From Nostocales cyanobacterium HT-58-2 (lineage in GTDB: Bacteria > Cyanobacteriota > Cyanobacteriia > Cyanobacteriales > Nostocaceae), in assembly GCA_002163975.1 (NCBI GenBank), contig CP019636.1, positions 3,421,001 to 3,485,000 of the forward strand: a stretch of DNA of 64,000 nucleotides, read 5' to 3'. Below are positions 34,225 to 42,774 of the stretch, one piece after another. Position 1 is the stretch's first letter, and every line of letters starts with the position of its first letter. The position numbers and the translations under genes were made by a program. Below the pieces are notes generated by a model. That model was given only the letters and a program-made list of their open reading frames with translations. It searched no databases and was not told where the DNA came from.

Positions 34225-36378
34225 TTACAACTTAGGCAGAATTTCTGGTAATAGCTGAGCAGGAACTTTAGACAAAGCTAGATTTTGTCCTTGTATGCCT
34301 AATTCATTGTGGAAAGCGCGAATTGTTTTTACCACATAATTAAAAGTTGTTTGATAAGCATCAGGTTTCTTACTCAATCCATTTAAAGCTTGCAAATGAT
34401 TATCTAATGCTGCTTCTAAGTGTTGGGAACGAGTTGCTTTATCACTATCGAAAGACTGGTCTGTTGCTAACTGAAAATGAGCAAGCCCTAAATTATTATG
34501 AGTGGCAAACAGATCAAAACTCAGAGGCATACCATTGAGTGAGTGAGCAAGGTCAAGTGCTTCTTCATATGAACTCACGCACTGTTCTAACAACTTTTGT
34601 CGCTCCTCCTTTAAAGTTTGTGATTGATTTGCCAGGTGCCAATAGGCTGTTCCAAGATTATTTTGGGTAGCAGCGCAGGCAGGAGGAACATTCGCAGGAG
34701 TTCGATATTTCAGAGCTTCGCGGTAAGCCTCAATGGCTAACTCTAAATTTTCTGTTGGCTGTTCGTACTGTGCAATATTCCAGTATGCCGTGCCGACATT
34801 GTTTTGAATCATGCCATACTTGAGCGGTTCTTGCTCAGGGCTGTAATAATCAAGTGCTAGTTTGTAAGCTACAATTGCTTTCTTGAGATGCTCAACTGGT
34901 TGATTGTATTGGGCTAAATGCCAATAAGCTGTCCCTAAATTATTTTGGCAAGCAGCATACTTTAATGGTTCCATCTCAGATGTACGTAAGCGGAGTGCTT
35001 CGCTGTAAGCCAAAACCGCTTGCTGCCAGTTTTCCGCAGGGTTAGCAAAACGAGCTAAATCGCCGTAAGCTGTTCCCAGATTATTTTGTACGCGAGCATA
35101 GGTGTCAGGGTGACTTTCTGGTGAAATGAGCTTCAAAGCTAAATGATAAAATTCAATTCCTTGCTCTATGTAAGCTTGTCCCTCCTCAGAATTGGGTGGT
35201 GTGTGGTAAAGCATCCAGTAGAGTGTACCCAAGTCATTCAAGGTATCAGGCACTTGGGGTGCATTGTCATCATGAGTGATTGATTCTTGATAGGCAAGAA
35301 TTGCTACCATCAAGTTTTCTAGGTTTGAGTGTCCTTGCTCAATACGAAGGCGATATAAGTTTCCTAATTGATGATAAGCTGCAGCCAGCTTCATACCCGA
35401 AGCCTGTTGTGCGTGTAATTCCTCTATCTCCTCTAGAATTTGCTTGACTTGCAAGTTCTGGTCATCGTTTTCAGCAATTGCCGTGTTTATCGTTGCCAGT
35501 ACTAGCTCGGTTAACTCTTTGTTGATGTGAGATAGTTGCTGGGGTACTGGGGTGATACTGCTACTTGCTTTATCTGTAAATTCCTCTTGAAGAGGTTTGC
35601 TTGCTAATATTTCCGATTTTGATGGAGGAACCTCCTGCGGTTTATGTCCTCGATTAACTGATTTTTGTGTGGGAAAATCGAAATCATCCGGAATGGTTGA
35701 TTCTTCTAAAATGGATTGCTCAACATTGCCTAACTCTAAACTTCTAGAACCAGAAAAACGTTCTGGAGAGCTTTTATTTTGAGTTGTCGGTGTGGGTTCT
35801 CCAGCAAAGACAAAAACACCCGTACGGTAACGCCAAAACTGTGGTGCTGATTGCTGAATGGCATACAACCAAGGACGCGGTACCCACAACAGTAAGCTAG
35901 ATTCAAACTTAGACAGTTGTTGCTCAGTTAAACGCAGATAGTGCAAAAACAACCGCTGTATTGCGACTGGTTGTCTAGTGAGCTGTTCCACACCCACAAT
36001 CTGAAACGCTGGTATTGGTAATGGTCGCCCTGGAGTGTCTTTGGATGCTCCTACAATGGGTGGTGGATAACTCGACAACCACTGATTTATCTGAGCGACT
36101 GGATTAGGGTCGCTCAAATTCAGTCGTAACGTGACTAATCGCGGATAGGCTGGTGTGCTTGCTTCCTGTGCATTTGATGGCTGATATAGCACTTGCCCAA
36201 CAGGATAAGCTAAAGTTGAATGCAAACGCGCCGCCACCTGATTCCTCAGGTTTAAATCGTCACACACCGCCACAAAGATTTGTCGTCGTAAACCGAGACT
36301 AAGAGCAAGTTTCAGGCGGTGATACACTTGCCGATTCCAAGCAAAATTATCTGAGTGTGTAGTTTCATTTACGCTCAT
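34225..36378 (-). CDS. TPR-repeat protein of unknown function
   Basis: A 717-residue cytoplasmic protein. The first 210 residues form an unassigned domain (HRLKLALSLGLRRQIFVAVC, then LRLNLSDPNPVAQINQWL). A low-complexity Ser/Pro-rich linker follows (about 210-290), then tetratricopeptide repeats to about 690. These carry the phrase NNLGTAYWHLA or a close variant in successive repeats (QNNLGTAYGDLARF, QNNVGTAYWNIAQY, HNNLGLAHFQLA). The arrangement is known from conserved cyanobacterial proteins, but I do not know a function. The N-terminal region could be a degraded P-loop-like domain, as no Walker motif is seen. Confidence 0.8.
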   Translation of the reverse strand: MSVNETTHSDNFAWNRQVYHRLKLALSLGLRRQIFVAVCDDLNLRNQVAARLHSTLAYPVGQVLYQPSNAQEASTPAYPRLVTLRLNLSDPNPVAQINQWLSSYPPPIVGASKDTPGRPLPIPAFQIVGVEQLTRQPVAIQRLFLHYLRLTEQQLSKFESSLLLWVPRPWLYAIQQSAPQFWRYRTGVFVFAGEPTPTTQNKSSPERFSGSRSLELGNVEQSILEESTIPDDFDFPTQKSVNRGHKPQEVPPSKSEILASKPLQEEFTDKASSSITPVPQQLSHINKELTELVLATINTAIAENDDQNLQVKQILEEIEELHAQQASGMKLAAAYHQLGNLYRLRIEQGHSNLENLMVAILAYQESITHDDNAPQVPDTLNDLGTLYWMLYHTPPNSEEGQAYIEQGIEFYHLALKLISPESHPDTYARVQNNLGTAYGDLARFANPAENWQQAVLAYSEALRLRTSEMEPLKYAACQNNLGTAYWHLAQYNQPVEHLKKAIVAYKLALDYYSPEQEPLKYGMIQNNVGTAYWNIAQYEQPTENLELAIEAYREALKYRTPANVPPACAATQNNLGTAYWHLANQSQTLKEERQKLLEQCVSSYEEALDLAHSLNGMPLSFDLFATHNNLGLAHFQLATDQSFDSDKATRSQHLEAALDNHLQALNGLSKKPDAYQTTFNYVVKTIRAFHNELGIQGQNLALSKVPAQLLPEILPKL

Positions 36379-36562
36379 GGCGGCTAAATAGCCAAAACGC
36401 AGTGGACATACCCTCTTGGGGTGTATGCAGGCAGCCTATAAATCTGACCATGACAACGATTTTCAAGTCATTGTTGCTTTGCTCAGGATAAATCAATTCT
36501 TTGAGGTTTCAAAGAAAAAAGTATATAATTATACTATAAATATGATAATTTTTCTCTCGATA

Positions 36563-36597
36563 ATAAAAAACCAGGCTCCAACAAAACTGGAAACCTG
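36563..36597 (-). terminator. rho-independent terminator of psb34
   Basis: On the minus strand CAGG-TTTCCA pairs with TGGAGCCTG around a T-rich loop, and six T follow. It lies 45 bases after the psb34 stop codon. Confidence 0.75.
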
Positions 36598-36642
36598 AAA
36601 AAGCCATAAAATCTAATTTCCAATTCCAAGGTTAATTTTCTA

Positions 36643-36822
36643 TCAAGTTACATTAGAAACAGAAAAAGCAACAAAAATCAAGCTACTGACCAAAATTGTG
36701 GCAACAACTCCCAGGATAATGTAATTTCGCTTCTGACGTTCGGTAGGAGGTTCTGCTGTATAAACTTTGGGTTCACGAGCAAAGTTATTCAGACGACCAC
36801 CTTCTTCTGTTGTGTAGGGCAT
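36643..36822 (-). CDS. psb34: photosystem II assembly protein Psb34
   Basis: A 59-residue protein with an N-terminal EEGGRLNNFAREPKVY segment shared with high-light-inducible proteins. A PPTERQKRNY linker and one membrane helix (IILGVVATILVSSLIFVAF) follow. This is the pattern of Psb34, a single-span protein that binds CP47-containing PSII assembly intermediates in the thylakoid and competes with Hlips. The length matches the family. The gene has its own terminator and stands alone, with 292 bp upstream. Confidence 0.85.
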   Translation of the reverse strand: MPYTTEEGGRLNNFAREPKVYTAEPPTERQKRNYIILGVVATILVSSLIFVAFSVSNVT

Positions 36823-37114
36823 GAGTACAATTCCTTATCCCGTTCATTTATCTAATGTTACATAAACGCGATATTTACTCTTAACAGTAGGAGATAAATC
36901 GTTACATTAGTCATTAATCATTTATCACATGACTTATGACCAAAGAAAGGGGTGAGGGTCAAGGAAGAGAAGAGAGTAGAGAAGCAGGGGGTGCACAGGG
37001 AGATGAATTAATGCCCATTAACTCTTTCCTCCCCTGCATCTCTCCTTCCCCTACCTCCCCTGCCACCTTTTGACTGCCTTTACGAAAGAATGTGCAATTT
37101 AAACCCGCAACAGC

Positions 37115-39097
37115 TTAACTTGTAATCGTCCCAGTCAGGGGTGAACTGGCAATGGCGTAGGTTTTGATTGGCATTCTGCCTGCAAGGTACGCTAAACGAC
37201 CAGCAACTGCTGCTAAATTCATGGCACGAGCCATTGCAGCTGGGTTTTGAGCCAGAGCGATCGCGCTATTTATCAGTAAGGCATCTGCCCCCATTTCCAT
37301 TGCTTGTGCTGCCTCAGAGGGCGCTCCAATACCTGCATCTACCACCACTGGTACATTGGAATTTTCAATGATGATTTGGATATTTGCGGCTGTTTTTAAT
37401 CCCTGTCCAGAACCAATAGGTGATGCCAAAGGCATCACTGTTGCACAGCCAACTTCTTCTAAGCGCTTTGCCAGCATGGGATCGGCGTTGATGTAAGGCA
37501 ACACAGCAAAACCTTCTTTTACCAGTTGTTCTGCTGCTTGTAAAGTCCCAATGGGATCTGGGAGTAAATACTTGGGATCAGGAATCACTTCTAACTTGAC
37601 GAAGTTATTGTCTTCTTGTCCTAACAGTTTTGCCATTTCCCGTCCCAACCGGGCGACGCGAATTGCCTCTTCTGCAGTTTTGCAACCTGCGGTATTAGGC
37701 AACATCCAAATTTTTGTCCAATCTAATGCTTCGGCTAAACCTTCATGTCCAGGAGCATTGGTTTGTACTCGTCTGACGGCAACAGTTACAATTTGACAAC
37801 CACTGGCAACAACGCTTTGTTGCATTTCCTCAATGCTGCGATACTTACCAGTTCCCGTCATCAAGCGAGATTGGAAGGTTTTTCCGGCAATTTTGAGTGC
37901 TGAATCTTCTAAAGTGCTGAGGTCTAATTGCTCAGTTTTGAGTGTAGGGTAAGTAAGCATTGAGGCAGTAGATGGCTTGCTGTGGAAGCGGGAGTAGTGG
38001 AAATGAGATAGTAAAGGGTCTGTTTTTTGTTCCAGAATCAAATCAGCAAGCAATGCTGCTGTTATTGGTGCTAGAAGAATACCATTGCGGTAATGACCTG
38101 TGGCAAAGGTTAAGTTTTGACAAGGGCTTGTGCCAAGAATAGGTAATTCATCTGGGGTTGCGGGGCGAAATCCCCACCACAATTCCTCGATGGGATAGTC
38201 CTGTATTTGGGGAAATAGACGGATAGCTCTTTGGAGTAAGGTTTGAATTCCCGCTGGCGTGTTGTGAGGGGTGAAGCCGATATCCTCAACAGTGGCACCA
38301 ACAATAATTCGTCTGTCGCGCCTCGGCACGATATAAATGTCCTCCCCGTACAAAACCCGTGTCAAAGGCAAATCCGGCACAAATTCTGGCACTCTCACGC
38401 TGAGCATTTGACCTTTGACAGGGCGCACGGGAAGCGCAAATAACGTGTTTGACCAAGCACCTGCTGCCAAAACATAATGTTCTGCACGCAGGATTCCAGC
38501 GTTTGTTTGTACACCAACAACTTGCCGCTGCTGCTGTTGAATTCCTTCGACTGCAAGACCTTCTTTAAGTTCAACGCCAAGGAACTTCGCAGCACTCAAC
38601 AGTGCTTTTGCTAATCCCCTATTGTCTACTTGTGCGTCTTCAGGATACCACCAACCTCCAACAACTTCTTCTCCCAATCCTGGTTGATATTGATGGATGG
38701 CTTCTTTTTCTTGCCAGTAGGCGGGGGAGGATGAGGTTAAGGGGGGAGTAGGGAAGGTTTCCCCTTGTTTCCTTATCTCCGTGTCCTCTTGCCCTCTTGT
38801 TTGTTGATAAACTGGTCCAAGAATGCCACAGGACCAGTAACCAGTATTGATGCTAGTAAACTCTTCGAGCTTGCGCGTCCAATCTGGGTATAAATACAAA
38901 GAGCGCCTGCATAACTCTTGCATTGCCTCATCTGAGATTCTTTCGGCACCAGGTGCCAGCATCCCAGCAGCAGCATGAGTTGCAGCAGCTTGAAAGTCGC
39001 GGTTGACTACTGTAACTTTGGCACCGCGTAATTTTAATTCAATGGCGATCGCCAAGCTGATGACGCCGCCACCAATAATTAGAACATCACTAGTCAT
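37115..39097 (-). CDS. thiO/thiG: bifunctional glycine oxidase ThiO / thiazole synthase ThiG
   Basis: A 660-residue fusion typical of cyanobacteria. Residues 1 to about 370 are ThiO, an FAD-dependent glycine oxidase that makes the dehydroglycine donor: dinucleotide motif [17 protein letters not shown], and [14 protein letters not shown] near the end. Residues about 400-655 are ThiG, which forms the thiazole phosphate ring of thiamine: [13 protein letters not shown], Schiff-base Lys501 in [20 protein letters not shown] and [13 protein letters not shown]. ThiO has a low-complexity Pro/Ser/Thr-rich insertion near residues 100-125. No thiS is adjacent. The ATG lies inside a heptameric tandem repeat, so the 5' leader has been remodelled. 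No TPP riboswitch was recognised. Confidence 0.95.
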   Translation of the reverse strand: MTSDVLIIGGGVISLAIAIELKLRGAKVTVVNRDFQAAATHAAAGMLAPGAERISDEAMQELCRRSLYLYPDWTRKLEEFTSINTGYWSCGILGPVYQQTRGQEDTEIRKQGETFPTPPLTSSSPAYWQEKEAIHQYQPGLGEEVVGGWWYPEDAQVDNRGLAKALLSAAKFLGVELKEGLAVEGIQQQQRQVVGVQTNAGILRAEHYVLAAGAWSNTLFALPVRPVKGQMLSVRVPEFVPDLPLTRVLYGEDIYIVPRRDRRIIVGATVEDIGFTPHNTPAGIQTLLQRAIRLFPQIQDYPIEELWWGFRPATPDELPILGTSPCQNLTFATGHYRNGILLAPITAALLADLILEQKTDPLLSHFHYSRFHSKPSTASMLTYPTLKTEQLDLSTLEDSALKIAGKTFQSRLMTGTGKYRSIEEMQQSVVASGCQIVTVAVRRVQTNAPGHEGLAEALDWTKIWMLPNTAGCKTAEEAIRVARLGREMAKLLGQEDNNFVKLEVIPDPKYLLPDPIGTLQAAEQLVKEGFAVLPYINADPMLAKRLEEVGCATVMPLASPIGSGQGLKTAANIQIIIENSNVPVVVDAGIGAPSEAAQAMEMGADALLINSAIALAQNPAAMARAMNLAAVAGRLAYLAGRMPIKTYAIASSPLTGTITS

Positions 39098-39164
39098 TAG
39101 TCATTAGTCATTAGTTATTAGTTATTAGTCAAGAGTCGATAGTCATTAGTCAATGTCATTAGTC
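39091..39164. repeat. heptameric short tandem repeat (TAGTCAT family)
   Basis: About ten degenerate copies of the heptamer TAGTCAT/TAGTTAT run through the start codon and leader of thiO-thiG. Repeats like this (STRRs) are typical of heterocystous cyanobacteria. They have no spacers and are not CRISPR. Confidence 0.85.
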
Positions 39165-39251
39165 AGAAAAACTTAAATTTGGCATCATGAACTATGGACT
39201 TTGGACTAATAACTCGTAACTCATAACTTGCAACTTGTAACTAATGGTTGA

Positions 39252-39629
39252 CTACCACAAGGCACGAATAGGTTCGTTGCTCTGATTTGTCTCATTCGGT
39301 TGATTAGGTGATTGATTATCTGATGATTGGCTGCTGGTTGGTTGATTGTTATTAGCGTTTGTGTCGTCTTGGTATTGCTCATTATTGGTTTCGCTGTTCT
39401 GAGTTGTCTGAGCAACATTAGTTCTTTTATCGCTTGCAGGAGCATCACCAGCAGCGGTGCTATTAACATTAATATTAGCTGGGAGGACTTTTGATTCTTT
39501 CCCCCTTGGTGCAGGTGCAGGTGCCTGAGCAGTATTTTGTCCGTCCATTGGAAAGCTAATGCCTAGCAAGGTCCCAAGCAAAATTGCCAAGCCTCCAGCC
39601 ATAAGAATAAGTGGTGTCCATCTACCCAT
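39252..39629 (-). CDS. membrane-anchored Asn/Gln/Ser-rich protein
   Basis: 125 residues. A short basic N-terminus (MGRWTP) leads into one membrane span (LILMAGGLAILLGTLLGISF). A periplasmic or lumenal tail follows, rich in Asn, Gln, Ser and Thr (NNNQPTSSQSSDNQSPNQP), with no expected fold. ATG 39629 has GGAGAG eight bases upstream and is preferred over TTG 39665. The function is unknown. It lies upstream of thiO-thiG on the same strand, separated by the repeat. Confidence 0.65.
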   Translation of the reverse strand: MGRWTPLILMAGGLAILLGTLLGISFPMDGQNTAQAPAPAPRGKESKVLPANINVNSTAAGDAPASDKRTNVAQTTQNSETNNEQYQDDTNANNNQPTSSQSSDNQSPNQPNETNQSNEPIRALW

Positions 39630-40498
39630 ATCGTTATCTCTCCGTCTTAAGCGTCTGATGTCCAAAATGCTTGAGAACCTTAGTCCCCAAAATTATCAAA
39701 TTTTGTAAGTTTCACATTTCCCAAAACATTGGGCCCAAAACATTGGTTTGACACGCTAAACACACCCTTGCTTGCCGAAGAATGGGGAGGTATAACCGCC
39801 GCGCTTTTCGCGCCGATTTTGCTCTTGACACTTCGCCTTCTACAAGAACTGCACAGGTACCAGGAGCTACAAATTCCCCGATAGTTTACTACCTTAGCAC
39901 CGTTATTGTAGAGGTCAACACCATTTTGGAGCAATATTTGCCGCCAATTGGCTCCGAGGAAACGCCCGTATACGACTAGGGCGTTTGGTAAAGGAAGCGT
40001 CTCTCCTCATTTTCCAAAGACAGCACAGCCGATCCGGAGGTCAAGTTGGGTAGTTTCATTGGTCTTACCTTGAGCTTCTGCCTTGGGCATTCACGATGAT
40101 TCGGTCATCTTTATGGTCGTATTGTAACAATTTATTTCGATATAGAAAAATACAGAAACATTACATAATTGCTAACCTCAGACCCTAAAAAACTCCAACA
40201 AGCGCATCTTATAGTTAGCACATAGAATTGGCTAATGGGAAGTCAGGGCACCACACCCAACACTTTACCCCTAAATAATCATGGGAAATTCTGCCCAAGG
40301 TTCAAAGAACCGGGTTTACTCAAATGTTGAGTTATTTTGTTGTTATTTTCTTTATTTAACTGAGCACTGTCATAGAATCTTTGGAACGGTAAGATCTTTT
40401 TTTAAGCACTCAAGAAGTCTGCTGCCTTACTTTACTCGCCTCAATCTTAACTGTACTTAGACATTGCCTTGAAAGTTGTCTCCAAAAGTTCCCATCTT
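39630..40498. other. intergenic region before cimA
   Basis: An 869-bp region between the divergent Asn/Gln-rich protein and cimA. It contains a doubtful small plus-strand frame (39782-39979), a hairpin AAACGCCC/GGGCGTTT at 39960-39986, and a small GGTTCAAAGAACC palindrome at about 40299. The part from 39987 to 40498 shows no gene and probably holds the cimA promoter. Confidence 0.4.
39782..39979 (+). CDS. doubtful small ORF
   Basis: 65 codons from ATG 39782, not overlapping any known gene. The composition is soluble, with no motif (ends YLPPIGSEETPVYD). No ribosome-binding site precedes it. A hairpin overlaps its stop codon, which is weak support for a transcript ending there. It may be a real small protein, a gene remnant or chance. 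Confidence 0.25.
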   Translation: MGRYNRRAFRADFALDTSPSTRTAQVPGATNSPIVYYLSTVIVEVNTILEQYLPPIGSEETPVYD

Positions 40499-42115
40499 AT
40501 GACTGTAAATTCCTCACACCAACTTTGGATCTATGACACAACGCTACGGGATGGCACTCAACGCGAAGGGTTGTCAGTGTCCATAGAAGATAAGTTACGC
40601 ATTGCCCGGAGGCTGGATCAACTTGGAATTCCCTTTATAGAGGGTGGTTGGCCGGGAGCAAATCCAAAGGATGTACAGTTTTTCTGGCATCTCCAAGAAG
40701 AGCCGCTTCAGCAAGCAGAGATTGTTGCTTTTTGTTACACCCGACGCCCTCAAAAAATAGCAGCAGATGATCCCATGTTGCAAGCAATTCTTGCTGCTGG
40801 CACTCGTTGGGTAACAATAGTTGGCAAGTCATGGGATTTACATATTACGGAGGGACTCAGAACAACTCTGGCAGAAAATCTAGCGATGATACAAGATACG
40901 ATTGAGTATCTTCGCTCACAAGGGCGACGTGTGATTTACGATGCCGAACACTGGTTTGATGGCTACAAGCAAAATCCAGAGTATGCTTTACAGACGTTAC
41001 AAACAGCAATCTCTGCTGGCGCTGAATGGATTGTACTTTGTGATACGAATGGCGGAACTTTACCTCACGAAATGACTCAAATTGTCACAGATGTAGTTAA
41101 CTCTACTCCTTGTGACACTCAGATTGGAATTCATACTCACAACGATTCAGACACAGCAGTTGCCAATGCCTTAGCTGCCGTTATGGCAGGGGTGAAGATG
41201 GTACAAGGTACGATTAACGGATATGGTGAACGCTGCGGTAATGCCAATCTCTGTTCGTTAATCCCCAACTTGCAACTCAAGCTCGGTTATAAGTGTATTG
41301 GAAATCACCAGTTGTCTCAATTGACAGAAACAAGCCGCTTTGTGAGTGAGGTAGTCAATCTTGCTCCGGACGAACATGCTGCCTTTGTAGGACGTTCAGC
41401 TTTTGCTCACAAAGGTGGTCTTCATGTATCGGCGGTAGAACGAAATCCTTTGACTTACGAACACATTCAACCGGAAGTTGTCGGAAACCGTCGCCGCATA
41501 GTTATTTCAGAACAGTCTGGAGTCAGTAACGTTTTAGCAAAAGCCCGCACTTTTGGTATTGAACTTGATAAAAACAACCCAACAACAGGACAAATTCTGC
41601 AACGTCTCAAAGTTTTGGAAAGTGAAGGATTTCAATTTGAGGCGGCGGAGGCGAGTTTTGAGTTGCTGATGCGCGAAGCATTAGGCAGTCGCCCATCTTT
41701 CTTTGATATTAAAGGTTTTCAAGTCCATTGTGATTTGGTTGAGGGGAAAGAAACCACTAACGCCCTTGCGACTGTAAAAGTGGCTGTCAACGGTAGGGAT
41801 ATTTTAGAAGCTGCCGAAGGAAATGGACCTGTTGCAGCATTGGATGCGGCTTTACGCAAAGCTTTGTTGAATTTCTATCCCCATATTGCTGAGTTTGAGT
41901 TGACAGATTATAAAGTACGAATTCTCAATGGGCACACCGGAACTGCAGCCAAAACCCGTGTTTTGGTAGAGTCGCGCAACGGTCATCAACGCTGGACAAC
42001 AGTAGGTGTTTCCACAAATATTTTGGAGGCTTCCTATCAAGCAGTGGTAGAAGGTCTGGAGTATGGACTTCTGTTCTACTCTCAAGCTGAAGCAGCTTTG
42101 AGTACTTCGAGTTGA
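40499..42115 (+). CDS. cimA: (R)-citramalate synthase
   Basis: A 538-residue citramalate synthase of the LeuA-like family, which condenses pyruvate and acetyl-CoA for isoleucine synthesis from pyruvate. The TIM-barrel start IYDTTLRDGTQREGLSVS has the catalytic Arg-Asp and metal Asp. GIHTHNDSDTAVANALAAV supplies the metal His pair, and GTINGYGERCGNANL and FAHKGGLHVSAV are typical of CimA rather than LeuA. The C-terminal regulatory domain (about 400-535) should sense isoleucine. ATG 40499 (MTVNSSHQLWIYD) is chosen over TTG 40469. A strong terminator follows. Confidence 0.94.
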   Translation: MTVNSSHQLWIYDTTLRDGTQREGLSVSIEDKLRIARRLDQLGIPFIEGGWPGANPKDVQFFWHLQEEPLQQAEIVAFCYTRRPQKIAADDPMLQAILAAGTRWVTIVGKSWDLHITEGLRTTLAENLAMIQDTIEYLRSQGRRVIYDAEHWFDGYKQNPEYALQTLQTAISAGAEWIVLCDTNGGTLPHEMTQIVTDVVNSTPCDTQIGIHTHNDSDTAVANALAAVMAGVKMVQGTINGYGERCGNANLCSLIPNLQLKLGYKCIGNHQLSQLTETSRFVSEVVNLAPDEHAAFVGRSAFAHKGGLHVSAVERNPLTYEHIQPEVVGNRRRIVISEQSGVSNVLAKARTFGIELDKNNPTTGQILQRLKVLESEGFQFEAAEASFELLMREALGSRPSFFDIKGFQVHCDLVEGKETTNALATVKVAVNGRDILEAAEGNGPVAALDAALRKALLNFYPHIAEFELTDYKVRILNGHTGTAAKTRVLVESRNGHQRWTTVGVSTNILEASYQAVVEGLEYGLLFYSQAEAALSTSS

Positions 42116-42137
42116 AAATAACCAATTACCAACAAAA

Positions 42138-42175
42138 GGACACAAAAAGCCTGCCAAAGCAGGCTTTTTGTGTCC
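42138..42175. terminator. strong rho-independent terminator after cimA
   Basis: GGACACAAAAAGCCTGC and its exact complement form a 17-bp perfect stem with a four-base CAAA loop. The stem contains A5 and T5, so it can stop transcription from either side. Confidence 0.9.
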
Positions 42176-42381
42176 TCGCACTATGCGCGGTTTGACCTTT
42201 GCTCCTTAAACATTCACGCGTTCAAAATTTTTGAATTTCCTCTGAGTCTTTTCTTCGTCCAATTGCCAATCCCAGACAATTTATTGAAACTCCCACACCA
42301 CAAAGGTGATTAGCAATTTGGCTGAAGGTTTGACTGTATGTTAGTTGTTGGTTGTTAGTTTTCTATTCACTACTCACTCCT

Positions 42382-42615
42382 TTAAGAGAAGCTTTCCCAA
42401 GCTTGAGCAACGACTTGGCTTAACCAGCGTCTCTGTTGTATGTCTAGCAGGCTATCGTCAGCTAGTACTTGGGCGGTTAACTCTTCTAAGGATTGACCTT
42501 GAGCACGAACAATTTTGATGACACCAGCGATCGCGGCAGCAACCAGTTCTTCATCAATTGGCTTTTGTCTTAAGGCGACAATATCTTGTGGGGTGTCTGG
42601 GATGGGATAATTCAT
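42382..42615 (-). CDS. small conserved-looking hypothetical protein
   Basis: 77 residues, soluble and helical, with no recognised motif (start MNYPIPDTPQDIVALRQKPI, end VVAQAWESFS). It has an acidic helix-loop-helix pattern and normal codon use. It stands alone between the cimA terminator and cruP. Function unknown. Confidence 0.6.
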   Translation of the reverse strand: MNYPIPDTPQDIVALRQKPIDEELVAAAIAGVIKIVRAQGQSLEELTAQVLADDSLLDIQQRRWLSQVVAQAWESFS

Positions 42616-42774
42616 GGCGTACGTTTACAAAAACAAAGAATGAACAATAAATCTGAGAAACTCTTAATATTTCTTTACTGAATTTTCATTCAACTGATAG
42701 GGCGGAGTCTACTGTACTTTATTCCTTTGTGAAATCTGTCTTAATGCATAAATTTATCGGAGATTTTAGAAAAA

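Noticed and set aside
39091..39164. Possible CRISPR array
   Set aside because: Direct 7-base tandem repeats without spacers. The same holds at 45106-45136 and 48474-48552.
38900..39250. TPP riboswitch before thiO-thiG
   Set aside because: The upstream DNA is tandem repeat and lacks the conserved TPP riboswitch core.
40290..40320. tRNA-like GGTTCAAAGAACC segment
   Set aside because: It is a small palindrome without acceptor, D or anticodon arms. No tRNA was recognised in the window.
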